From Candidatus Defluviibacterium haderslevense (GTDB lineage Bacteria; Bacteroidota; Bacteroidia; Chitinophagales; Saprospiraceae): a DNA stretch of 64,000 nt. Shown piece by piece: positions 26,496-33,873 of the stretch. The DNA lies in NCBI GenBank assembly GCA_016712225.1, contig JADJRL010000003.1:1935501-1999500 (forward strand). Direction: 5' to 3'. Position numbers and translations under genes: made by a program. Position 1 is the first letter of the stretch. Each line of letters opens with the position of its first letter. A model generated the notes under the pieces. That model did no database searches and had not been told where the DNA came from. It worked only from the letters and a program-made list of their open reading frames with translations.

Positions 26496-27234
26496 ATCTA
26501 TAAAAATTAAAAGTTTATGTGAATTTGTAGAGTATCTAATGAAACCAGAATTTGCATGTGGTCATTTCGTTTATAGAGGTGTTTCAGATTCCATTAAGCA
26601 TAAGCTCATACCTAGCATTGGAAGAATTAGTTCCTCTATATCAAAAGAGGCTGATTATGAAAAAGAAACATTATCTAGATTTAAATTGCGGTCACCATCA
26701 GAATTGAAAATACAGCCAACAAATGATTGGGATTGGTTGGCGTTAGCTCAACATCATGGATTGCCAACTCGCTTATTGGACTGGACTTCAAGCCCTTTGA
26801 TCGCATTGTATTTTGCCACAAAAACGCCAATACGCGCTAACGGTACATTATTTCCATGTTCTAGTAATGGCACAAGTGTATATGCTTGGCATACTAATAA
26901 TTATATTAATATCGAAATGCATTCAGATCCTTTTAAATATAATTGTTGTGGTTTATTTTACCCAAGACACACAACAAATAGGATTACAGGTCAATTTGGA
27001 TTATTTTCAATTCAACCAACTCCTAAAATGAATTTTGAAAGCTTAATAAAATCTAATGATTTTCCAAATAATCTGATTACTAAATTTAATTTTACAAAAG
27101 AGGTGTCAGAAAAAATTAGAAGAACTTTGTATTTAATTGGAATAAGACATGAAAGTGTATTTCCAGATCTTGATGGTTTTAGCCATGACTTAAAGATAAA
27201 ATTCAATCATTCCACCTGCCATGTAAAAGGTTGA
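26470..27234 (+). CDS. FRG-domain protein, 5' end replaced by the IS21 right end
   Basis: 254 residues. From about residue 33 the frame is a clear FRG domain: FVYRGVSDS, LIPSIGRISS, DWDWLALAQHHGLPTRLLDW and TSSPLIALYFATKTP, matching the named F-x-x-RG and LLDWT parts. The known FRG family is found in proteins of mobile and defence loci; its activity is not settled. The first ten codons here (GTG GGT CAG ... CAA) lie in the IS, and the frame continues into native codons without shift. The native start is ATG 23805. Whether the new start is used is unknown; a ggaaagg before the GTG could serve as a weak ribosome-binding site. Confidence 0.75.
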   Translation: MGQFVRILQSIKIKSLCEFVEYLMKPEFACGHFVYRGVSDSIKHKLIPSIGRISSSISKEADYEKETLSRFKLRSPSELKIQPTNDWDWLALAQHHGLPTRLLDWTSSPLIALYFATKTPIRANGTLFPCSSNGTSVYAWHTNNYINIEMHSDPFKYNCCGLFYPRHTTNRITGQFGLFSIQPTPKMNFESLIKSNDFPNNLITKFNFTKEVSEKIRRTLYLIGIRHESVFPDLDGFSHDLKIKFNHSTCHVKG

Positions 27235-27321
27235 TTTCTTTTTTACTATTAATTAGTTCATTATGATATTTATCAAAATCATAAATTTCAAACGACCATA
27301 ACTATATTCAATCTAAATTAT

Positions 27322-28482
27322 ATGAATAGAGAAGATTTTTTAAAATATGTTTTTGAAAAAAATCAAAATACATCTTTTTTTTCACTGCTTTATGTCCCTA
27401 ATATTAAAAACAATAAAGTTGATCTAGATTTGATAGATATTCTTCAATTGAATAAAGATTTGATAAATGAAAATGGAAAACATATTATTGATACTTTAGA
27501 AAACGACTCAGAATTTCCATTATATGAAGATTATCAAAAATTGAAAATTAAATTATTTGCATTCTTATGTATTCAAGACATTTTTCCTGAGACTGGATAT
27601 ATTGACTATGCAAATAAAGATTCCTCGGCATTGCACTACTTCTATTATGAATCATTACATATATTGCGCGAATTTTTTTATCTAGGATTTAATAATTTTT
27701 ATATTTCTAGTCAGCATTTGATGCGTACATTTATTGAATTCAATATTAGGCAATGTTATATATCTAAAAAATGCCAAAGAGAAAATTCATATAAACCGTT
27801 AAATGATTATTTAAAGAGCGGAATTTGGCCATCCAATCAAAAAATGTTTAATTATTTTCTACCTAAAGATAATTTTGTAAATCCTCTTAAAAGAGCCTTA
27901 CAAACAATACTTGAAAATGTTTCAAACACATCTCATGCCTATCCTCCAGAATTATCTGCTAGGAAAAGAGGAAATTTAAATTTTGAATATCAACAAGAGA
28001 CATTTTTCTTTTGGTATCCATTAGCATCATATTTTAATTCAGTTCTTTGGATTTATTATGTGATGTTTCCAATGCTATTAAAACCAAAAGACATTATTAG
28101 AAAATTTGGTTTTAATTTTCCTATTGGGTTATTTATTTCGGAATATCAATTTAAATTTTTCGAACTGACACTTAATGGTGATTTAAATGAATTTATTAAA
28201 TATTGTAATACTGTAGATGAGGTTAAAGATATTGAGGCATTCTATGAATCAAAAAGTGATTTAAGTAATAATGAAATAAAAGAATCTTGGACGGAAGAAG
28301 AAGAATTAAGAAGTAATTTTGGAGGATATATTTCAATTTTGGTTAAATTAAGAAAAGTACATGAAATAATTGCTAATAAATGCACAATGATTAACCGAGA
28401 AAAGCTTTCTGATATAAGCAATATTAGCATTAATGAGATGAACAGTTTTGCCTTTTGGCAAAAAGGGATCAAAATACAATAA
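27322..28482 (+). CDS. Hypothetical helical protein next to the FRG gene
   Basis: 386 residues, no recognised family. No signal peptide. Mostly helical with aromatic-rich helices (ESLHILREFFYLGFNNFYIS, HLMRTFIEFNIRQCYI, FFFWYPLASYFNSVLWIYYVM). One or two of these, around residues 225-255, could be membrane-buried. It follows the FRG gene by 87 bp in the same direction and may form a two-gene unit with it. Low-GC codon use like the neighbouring accessory genes. Function not inferable. Confidence 0.65.
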   Translation: MNREDFLKYVFEKNQNTSFFSLLYVPNIKNNKVDLDLIDILQLNKDLINENGKHIIDTLENDSEFPLYEDYQKLKIKLFAFLCIQDIFPETGYIDYANKDSSALHYFYYESLHILREFFYLGFNNFYISSQHLMRTFIEFNIRQCYISKKCQRENSYKPLNDYLKSGIWPSNQKMFNYFLPKDNFVNPLKRALQTILENVSNTSHAYPPELSARKRGNLNFEYQQETFFFWYPLASYFNSVLWIYYVMFPMLLKPKDIIRKFGFNFPIGLFISEYQFKFFELTLNGDLNEFIKYCNTVDEVKDIEAFYESKSDLSNNEIKESWTEEEELRSNFGGYISILVKLRKVHEIIANKCTMINREKLSDISNISINEMNSFAFWQKGIKIQ

Positions 28483-28483
28483 T

Positions 28484-28777
28484 GGGACTATCAATAAAAT
28501 TAATATTTTAAAAGAAGGAGAACCAGAAAAGGTTGTGTTAGTTGATGAAAGAAAAAATATTGTTGGTAAGTAAATTATTAATGTATATACCTTGATTCAC
28601 TTTGGTGAATATAGTAAAATCGAAGACTATGAAAATGGCTTTACATATATTAAATTATATGACTTATACCAAAACCCAGATACAATTGAAGATTTTCTAA
28701 AGGCAGTTGAATGGGCAGGAGGAACTTTTGTAAGAGGTTTATTTATCAAAAAATTAACAAAAGAAAGTTTAAACTAA
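28484..28777 (+). pseudogene. Small broken frame with internal TAA
   Basis: One frame reads GTINKINILKEGEPEKVVLV and DERKNIVGK up to TAA at 28571-28573, then, in the same frame, from about 28592 IHFGEYSKIEDYENGFTYIK and on to LFIKKLTKESLN. Both halves look protein-like and share a frame, so this is probably one small gene with a nonsense mutation. The second half could still be made from TTG 28592 (61 residues). No family recognised. Confidence 0.5.
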
Positions 28778-28922
28778 TTACAATATATAAAGAAATATTC
28801 CTCCTTTAAGAGAACGATTTGTAATAAATATACAAATATACTTAGGGAGTCGTTCTAAACTACCAATAGCTGATTTTAGACAGAGTATTATTAATAAACT
28901 CTCTTTTAGTTTTTTTTAAAAG

Positions 28923-29129
28923 TTACTTTTTATCATGTAGCAGATCATTTAATGAATTAACTTTCTTTTGCTCTATTAAAGTTTTGAGATGCATATCACT
29001 TCTCACATTAAAATCAACTCCATACTGTTTTTCAATAGTTCCAACGAATGTATCGCTTCTTTTTTGACGAAGCTCGCCGTTATCGTTTCTACTTCTTATG
29101 CCTTTCATTCCTGGTGCATCTTTTGCCAT
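28923..29129 (-). CDS. Small conserved-looking basic protein
   Basis: 68 residues, hydrophilic, basic N-terminus (MKGIRSRNDNGELRQKRSDT), then a segment VRSDMHLKTLIEQKKVNSLN that looks like a short helical domain. No signal peptide. It is divergent from the S24 repressor gene across 97 bp that contain a 9-bp inverted repeat, so the repressor may control both. Function unknown. Confidence 0.6.
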   Translation of the reverse strand: MAKDAPGMKGIRSRNDNGELRQKRSDTFVGTIEKQYGVDFNVRSDMHLKTLIEQKKVNSLNDLLHDKK

Positions 29130-29168
29130 AACTTTAGATTTTGATTAGTAAAACGTAAAGATAGAGTA

Positions 29169-29201
29169 AATAATAGAATAATTATATAAAACTCTATTAT
29201 T
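29169..29201. promoter_or_regulatory. Inverted repeat, possible operator of the S24 repressor
   Basis: aataataga (29169-29177) and tctattatt (29193-29201) are perfect inverted repeats, 15 bp apart, in the divergent intergenic region. A TATCTTTA (29215-29222) resembles the -7 box of Bacteroidota promoters and lies only 5 bp from the GTG start, which would leave a very short leader. Confidence 0.45.
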
Positions 29202-29226
29202 ATTAAATTTATTATATCTTTACAAG

Positions 29227-29829
29227 GTGAAAAAACTTCATCCGCGACAATCAATTTTACTTAAACTCTTAAAAGATAACATTGATAATCCATTGACAAT
29301 GTTAGACTTAAGTAAAGAATCAGAAATAAATTCCCCAGGAGTTCTTTACTTTCATTTAAAGCAATTGGAAAAAAAGGGTTATTTAAAAAGAAATCCTGAA
29401 AATCCAAAAGATTACAATGTTATGGATTTACCAGAAAAAAAAGTAGTTTACATAAATAAATATGGCTTAGCACAATGTGGTCCAAACGGAACTGTTCTTA
29501 GTGGAAAGATTGAAGAGAGAATTCCCATCGCTTCTAGTTTATTAAAGTTTCCTGTAGAACTAGCTTTTATTGTTGAAGCGAAAGGTGATTCTATGGAGCC
29601 TAAAATAAAAAATGGAGACATTATTATAGCAAAAAAACAAAATTATGCTGAGTCTGGAGATATAGTAGTTTGTGTCTTCAATGAGGTAGCAATTATTAAA
29701 CAATATTTAGTAATTGAACGAAGGATCATACTGAACTCATTCAATAAAGATGAAAGATTATTAGAAGTTTTCGGTGAAAGTGAAATTAAAATCGAAGGAA
29801 TAGTCAAGAATATAATACAATATAATTAA
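29227..29829 (+). CDS. LexA/UmuD-like S24 family repressor-peptidase
   Basis: 200 residues. The N-terminal winged helix (about 5-60: RQSILLKLLKDN, SPGVLYFHLKQLEKKGYL) resembles LexA's DNA-binding domain. The C-terminal S24 peptidase has GDSMEPKI (Ser nucleophile near 121) and AIIKQY (Lys general base near 158). Family members self-cleave on RecA-ssDNA and release a regulon. A GLAQCGPNGTVL region may hold the cleavage site, but a plain Ala-Gly pair is not obvious. It starts with GTG. The 357-residue membrane protein follows by 57 bp and may be its co-regulated partner. Confidence 0.8.
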   Translation: MKKLHPRQSILLKLLKDNIDNPLTMLDLSKESEINSPGVLYFHLKQLEKKGYLKRNPENPKDYNVMDLPEKKVVYINKYGLAQCGPNGTVLSGKIEERIPIASSLLKFPVELAFIVEAKGDSMEPKIKNGDIIIAKKQNYAESGDIVVCVFNEVAIIKQYLVIERRIILNSFNKDERLLEVFGESEIKIEGIVKNIIQYN

Positions 29830-29886
29830 TCATGTTTTTGTCATTTTAAATTAATTTGAAATATTAAAATAGGAAATTTCAGCAAT

Positions 29887-30960
29887 ATGAAACCATATTT
29901 AAAAGAATTAAAAGAATTTTTTGAGTCAACTTTTGCCCATGTAAAGACTTATATATTGATAGAAGTGATTTTTATCATAGTATTTGGTGTAGCCTCAAGT
30001 CAAGTTAAAGAATTATTATCAGCTTGGACATTACTGATTGTAGTTAGTGGAATCGTTTTTTTTATTACCTATCTGGAAAGATATAAGTTTTTAAAGAAAT
30101 TTCCTATATCACTTATAGAATCTGTTGAACAAAGCTTAGAATTAAAAGATATTGAAATTGAAAGAAGAAAATCAGAAATTGAGAATATTAAAATAAATAA
30201 AAGCAAAGAAAGAAGTTCGCTTATTAATGATTCAATATCGGATACAATAGTTGGCTTAAATGATCAAACTTGTACATTAAGCTCAAAAGAAGATACAATC
30301 GATGAAATTGCAAATAAACTATGTGATAAGGATGTTGAAGACGGTTTGATTCAAATTTTATCTCCATTTATTTCAGAAGTTTATACGATCATTCAAGGAG
30401 AAAATTCTCAAATTACAGTTGGTGTGTATTTTCAAAAAATTGCTCAAGATGATTGGATAGAAAAATCATTACCTCCTGAAAATCCCATGCTAATAGTTAT
30501 CAAAGATGATAACGAAATAAAGGATTACATTCCAATTGATTTAGTTGAAAATCCTACTATGATTGGAGATAAACAAATTTTGCAACAACATGTTGAAACT
30601 TGCTTACGAAACAATAGATATGTTTCATCTCAAATTGATTTTTGTGGATCTAATTTCAACCTAGTAGTAAGTCCAATTCCATATGCATGTGACGAAAACA
30701 GGCCAAGTGGTGCAATGATAATATTATTAAAGAATAATGAGTTTCCAAAGGATTTTGAAAAAATTGTTAAAATATTTAATCGTTTACTTACTAATTGGAT
30801 GTATAAATATAATAGTTGTGTTTTTAATCGGAATTCAGAAGTTTACTTAGAATTTGATCTTTCTAAAGAAGGAGACGTTAATAATAAAATTATTTTGTAT
30901 AATAATGGTAGATATAAAATTACAAACCCAACTCATTTAGTTCAAGAAGTAAATAATTAA
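29887..30960 (+). CDS. Two-transmembrane protein with C-terminal sensor-like domain
   Basis: 357 residues. Two N-terminal membrane helices (about 20-38 YILIEVIFIIVFGVASS and 45-63 AWTLLIVVSGIVFFITYL) are followed by a charged coiled coil (about 80-105) and a C-terminal cytosolic domain with strands such as ITVGVYFQKIA, LIVIKDD, NLVVSPIPYA, GAMIILLK. This order is suggestive of a GAF- or PAS-like ligand-binding fold. A signal sensor or membrane effector is inference. It probably shares a transcript with the S24 gene 57 bp upstream. Confidence 0.65.
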   Translation: MKPYLKELKEFFESTFAHVKTYILIEVIFIIVFGVASSQVKELLSAWTLLIVVSGIVFFITYLERYKFLKKFPISLIESVEQSLELKDIEIERRKSEIENIKINKSKERSSLINDSISDTIVGLNDQTCTLSSKEDTIDEIANKLCDKDVEDGLIQILSPFISEVYTIIQGENSQITVGVYFQKIAQDDWIEKSLPPENPMLIVIKDDNEIKDYIPIDLVENPTMIGDKQILQQHVETCLRNNRYVSSQIDFCGSNFNLVVSPIPYACDENRPSGAMIILLKNNEFPKDFEKIVKIFNRLLTNWMYKYNSCVFNRNSEVYLEFDLSKEGDVNNKIILYNNGRYKITNPTHLVQEVNN

Positions 30961-30978
30961 TTAGAATAAATTTAATAA

Positions 30979-31266
30979 CATCCTATAGTTCTAAGAAACG
31001 CTTGTAATTGTAATTCTATAATTGGAATTGATAATTGCCCTATTTGTAGAACATACATAAATTTTCCTCTCCAAATTGAAGGAAATACATATTATATTAC
31101 GGCAACTACTTGCAATAATTGCGATTGTGATTCATTTTCATATTCTGCAGACAAATCAAATATCAGGTCATTACATTCAGAGGAGCAAATAAGAAATCAA
31201 GCAATTTTATTAATACATCAAAATTCTGAATTAGCAAGAGAGCATTGTAAATGTTCTAATTGTTAA
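30979..31266 (+). pseudogene. Cys-rich frame lacking a start codon
   Basis: A 95-codon open frame with no ATG/GTG/TTG near its start encodes NACNCNSI, DNCPICRTYINF, TTCNNCDCDSF and ends AREHCKCSNC. Twelve cysteines in C-x-C, C-x2-C and C-x2-C-x-C groups look like zinc-binding knuckles. It follows the two-TM protein by 18 bp in the same direction, so it may be the rest of a gene that lost its 5' end. The remaining 31267-31360 shows nothing else. Confidence 0.5.
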
Positions 31267-31360
31267 CAATCTAAATCTAGATTTGGAACAGATCTTTAAT
31301 AAATGAAAATTACCAATTAAATTTTTTTAATTCCATACTTTTAAAAATAGTATTAACTGT

Positions 31361-32575
31361 TTAAAGATCGATAATCATATCATGATATTTATCAACAACA
31401 TCATTCTCAAACGAATCCAAATAGATTTGAGTTGTTTTTTCTGTAGTATGACCAAGAGACTCACTTATTACAGAAATAGGCACTCCAAGTTTTTTAGCAC
31501 TTGTTGCATATGAATGCCTTGCTACATAGCTTGAGATCGAAGATTCAATTTCACATATTTTTCCTATTTCTTTTAGGCTTTTATTATATCGCCTTAGTTC
31601 ATCACTTATTTGTTTTAGTTGAATTTTTGGATCGACTGACTTTACTACATTCAATATAAAATCATTATCTGCCTTCCCATTTCTATATTTATCTAGAATT
31701 TCAATTAATGGCCTTGATAGCGGAATAGAATGAAGCTTTCCAGTCTTTTGCCTTTTATATTCAATCCTGTCTTGAATAATGTTTTTAATTTTAAGCATTG
31801 CAATATCAACAAATGATGCTCCCATCAAATAGAAACTAATTAAGAAATAGTCCTTTGCTCTAGTTTGCCTATGAGTTTGAGGTTGGAATTGAAGTATTTT
31901 AATTAAATCTTCTCTGCTTATAGCTCTTTTCCGAGTTTCTTGTCCTTTAATTGAATATTCCTTAAAAGGATAATTTGCAGACGATAACTTCTTTTGTTTG
32001 ATAGCTAAATTCATCAAAGCTCTTAATGTTCTTAAATTGACACTTAGTCCATTTATACTATTACCTTTTGATAAATACCATGCTTCATATTTTTTAAGCC
32101 AAGTAAAAGATATTTGTTTGAGTGGAAAATCTTTGCCATTTACAAAATTTGAGATACTTCTAAAAACTGTATTGTACACCTTAGCATTTCCATAATGTTT
32201 GGCTTTTTCCAACTCTTGGATTGTATTCCTCAAATAGTTTAATGCTAATATTTCGCTATTGGTGTCCGATAACCTAGATTTGATATCCATTATAGATAGG
32301 TTATCAAGAACTCCATCATCATTCATTGTTATTAGTTTGCTAAGCACCTTGCTCTTTTCCTTTAGAAGCCAATTATTAAATCTGGAAATATGTTCAAAGT
32401 CGGTGCATGCCGGTTTAACACATTGAAGTTTGGAATTCCAATCTTTTTCAAGAAGACTATAACCCAGAGGTAAACGAAGTGATATGCGATTAACTACAAT
32501 TAATAGCTTCAGAGGATAATAACTATTTTTCTTACATTTTCGTTTGTCTAATTCAACCTTAACTGAAACTGACAT
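31361..32575 (-). CDS. Bacteroidota phage-type tyrosine recombinase of the element
   Basis: 404 residues. An arm-type and SAM-like N-terminal part (about 1-200) precedes the catalytic domain (about 215-404). It has the KTG motif (RQKTGKLHSIPLS), HSYAT in VARHSYAT (about 349-354), GHTTEKTT and the Tyr nucleophile in TQIYLDSF near 385. At the Arg I position, the sequence is FYLMGASFVDIAML, without the usual Arg; IntDOT-type integrases are known to lack that residue. It lies 143 bp from the tRNA-Val fragment and points away from it, as element integrases usually do. It is the likely integrase of the element. Confidence 0.92.
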   Translation of the reverse strand: MSVSVKVELDKRKCKKNSYYPLKLLIVVNRISLRLPLGYSLLEKDWNSKLQCVKPACTDFEHISRFNNWLLKEKSKVLSKLITMNDDGVLDNLSIMDIKSRLSDTNSEILALNYLRNTIQELEKAKHYGNAKVYNTVFRSISNFVNGKDFPLKQISFTWLKKYEAWYLSKGNSINGLSVNLRTLRALMNLAIKQKKLSSANYPFKEYSIKGQETRKRAISREDLIKILQFQPQTHRQTRAKDYFLISFYLMGASFVDIAMLKIKNIIQDRIEYKRQKTGKLHSIPLSRPLIEILDKYRNGKADNDFILNVVKSVDPKIQLKQISDELRRYNKSLKEIGKICEIESSISSYVARHSYATSAKKLGVPISVISESLGHTTEKTTQIYLDSFENDVVDKYHDMIIDL

Positions 32576-32718
32576 ATTTCATTGTTTAATTATTTGCCAG
32601 CGATTTGCCAGCACTTTATGTATTAAATTGTAAAAATATGAAATATTTATAAAATATTTTAATTGATTATCAATGATTTAAGTACAAATTAATACATATC
32701 AAACCATTTATTCGACGC

Positions 32719-32760
32719 CTTACAAGCAGAGGGTCACTGGTTCGAACCCAGTATTTCCCA
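32719..32760 (+). other. 3' half of tRNA-Val(TAC): right attachment site (att)
   Basis: The sequence from the anticodon loop (cttacaa, anticodon TAC) through the 3' anticodon stem gcaga, the T arm (actgg ttcgaac ccagt) and the 3' acceptor strand atttccc plus A is a normal tRNA-Val 3' half. The bases before it (gacgc) do not pair with gcaga (only two of five), so homology breaks in the anticodon stem and no 5' half exists. This is the footprint of an integrase that splits a tRNA gene in its anticodon loop. The intact tRNA-Val should be at the other end, to the left of the window. Confidence 0.85.
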
Positions 32761-32770
32761 CATGATTATC

Positions 32771-32807
32771 AAGGAGTTATGAATTCATTTTCATAACTCC
32801 TTTTTTT
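32771..32807 (+). terminator. Intrinsic terminator after the tRNA-Val fragment
   Basis: A 12-bp perfect stem aaggagttatga/tcataactcctt with an 8-nt loop is followed by T7. It sits 10 bp after the tRNA 3' end, so it is probably the original tRNA-Val terminator. Confidence 0.88.
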
Positions 32808-33051
32808 ATGGCATAAATATGAGTTTCCTTATTTTTCGGAAATTGTATAAAAAAGCTGTACAGAATAATCCTAAATGTTGGTTAGCTTAAAAAGCCTAAT
32901 CCCATTTTGTTAAATTTCTATCCTTTGCCGTCAAGGGAACTCAGATCTTTTAGTGCATCTCAACAAGTTTTATGCTCCTAGAGGAATTTTTCTTAATTCA
33001 AAGCTATTTTAATATTTTAAAAAATCTAATCAGAATACTGATTTTTAACTA

Positions 33052-33085
33052 TTTGTACTTAATTTTGTACTTCATTGTGTACAAA
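33052..33085. promoter_or_regulatory. Operator-like repeats upstream of the toxin-antitoxin genes
   Basis: tttgtactt occurs at 33052-33060 and 33064-33072 as a direct repeat. tttgtac (33064-33070) also pairs inversely with gtacaaa (33079-33085). They lie 11 bp before the antitoxin ATG, where Phd/YefM-type antitoxins repress their own promoter. Confidence 0.55.
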
Positions 33086-33096
33086 TTTATAAAAAT

Positions 33097-33351
33097 ATGT
33101 TGACAACAACCATTTCAGATTTTAGAAAAGATATAAAGCGATACCTCGACCGTGTGACTGAAAATTTTGAAACTTTGATCATAAATAGAGGCAAAGACAC
33201 CGGAGTTGTTATTATGTCATTGGATGAGTATAATTCACTACGGACAACTTTTCAGGAATTATCCTCAAAGACCAATGAAGCGAGATTAGATTCGGCTATT
33301 GAAAAACTAAAAACAGGTACTTCATTTCAAAAAGAAATAATTGAGCCTTGA
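33097..33351 (+). CDS. Phd/YefM-family antitoxin
   Basis: 84 residues. The N-terminal half (MLTTTISDFRKDIKRYLDRV, then ETLIINRGKDTGVVIMSLDEYNSL) is the characteristic Phd/YefM fold that binds DNA. The C-terminal part is expected to wrap the toxin. It overlaps the YoeB start by four bases (TTGA). It lies right of the tRNA-Val site, so it is outside the element that ends there. Confidence 0.93.
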   Translation: MLTTTISDFRKDIKRYLDRVTENFETLIINRGKDTGVVIMSLDEYNSLRTTFQELSSKTNEARLDSAIEKLKTGTSFQKEIIEP

Positions 33352-33605
33352 GATATATTTTTGTGGATGAGCCTTGGGAGGATTATTTGTATTGGCAAAA
33401 GACAGATAAGAATATGCTGTTAAAAATAAATAATTTGTTAAAAGACATTTCTCGGACTCCTTTTACGGGTATTGGAAAGCCAGAACCATTGAAGTATAAG
33501 TATAAAGGATATTGGTCTCGTAGAATTGATGGGGAACATAGATTAATTTATAAAGTGAAAGATGATGAAATACAAATTGCGAAATGCAGATTTCATTATG
33601 ACTGA
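33348..33605 (+). CDS. yoeB: YoeB-family ribosome-dependent mRNA interferase toxin
   Basis: 85 residues, the usual family length. Start is TTG 33348, in the stop of the antitoxin (TTGA overlap). Family motifs are visible: FVDEPWEDYLYWQ at the start, GIGKPEPLKY (catalytic Glu), WSRRIDGEHRLIYKV (catalytic Arg), and the C-terminal RFHYD (His and Tyr). All are present, so it should be active. YoeB cleaves mRNA at the ribosome A site; the preceding gene is its antitoxin. Confidence 0.93.
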   Translation: MRYIFVDEPWEDYLYWQKTDKNMLLKINNLLKDISRTPFTGIGKPEPLKYKYKGYWSRRIDGEHRLIYKVKDDEIQIAKCRFHYD

Positions 33606-33873
33606 GGATGAATTTTCAACAACTTATGCGGCAGAAATAACCTTATATTTAAGAGCCATTTTGCTGACAACCATACTATCACTTAGTATTAATTTTTAAT
33701 AATTCTATACATAAGATAAAATAAATGTATAAAATATTGGAAAATCTATACATATAGCTAATCCTGTTTCCCTCTGCTAACAAGTTTCCCGACGCTTTGG
33801 TCGAAACAGGTGCAACTTGTGCTTGATGAAAGTTTAGACAATTTTTTATATATAATTAAAGTAAACTTACTGT

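Noticed and set aside
28800..28860. Short inverted repeat agaacga/tcgttct near 28811-28856 as an att site or terminator
   Set aside because: Only seven bases pair over a long AT-rich loop and nothing around it supports a function.
32719..32760. A complete tRNA-Val gene
   Set aside because: Only the 3' half is present; there is no matching acceptor 5' strand, D arm or anticodon 5' stem upstream.
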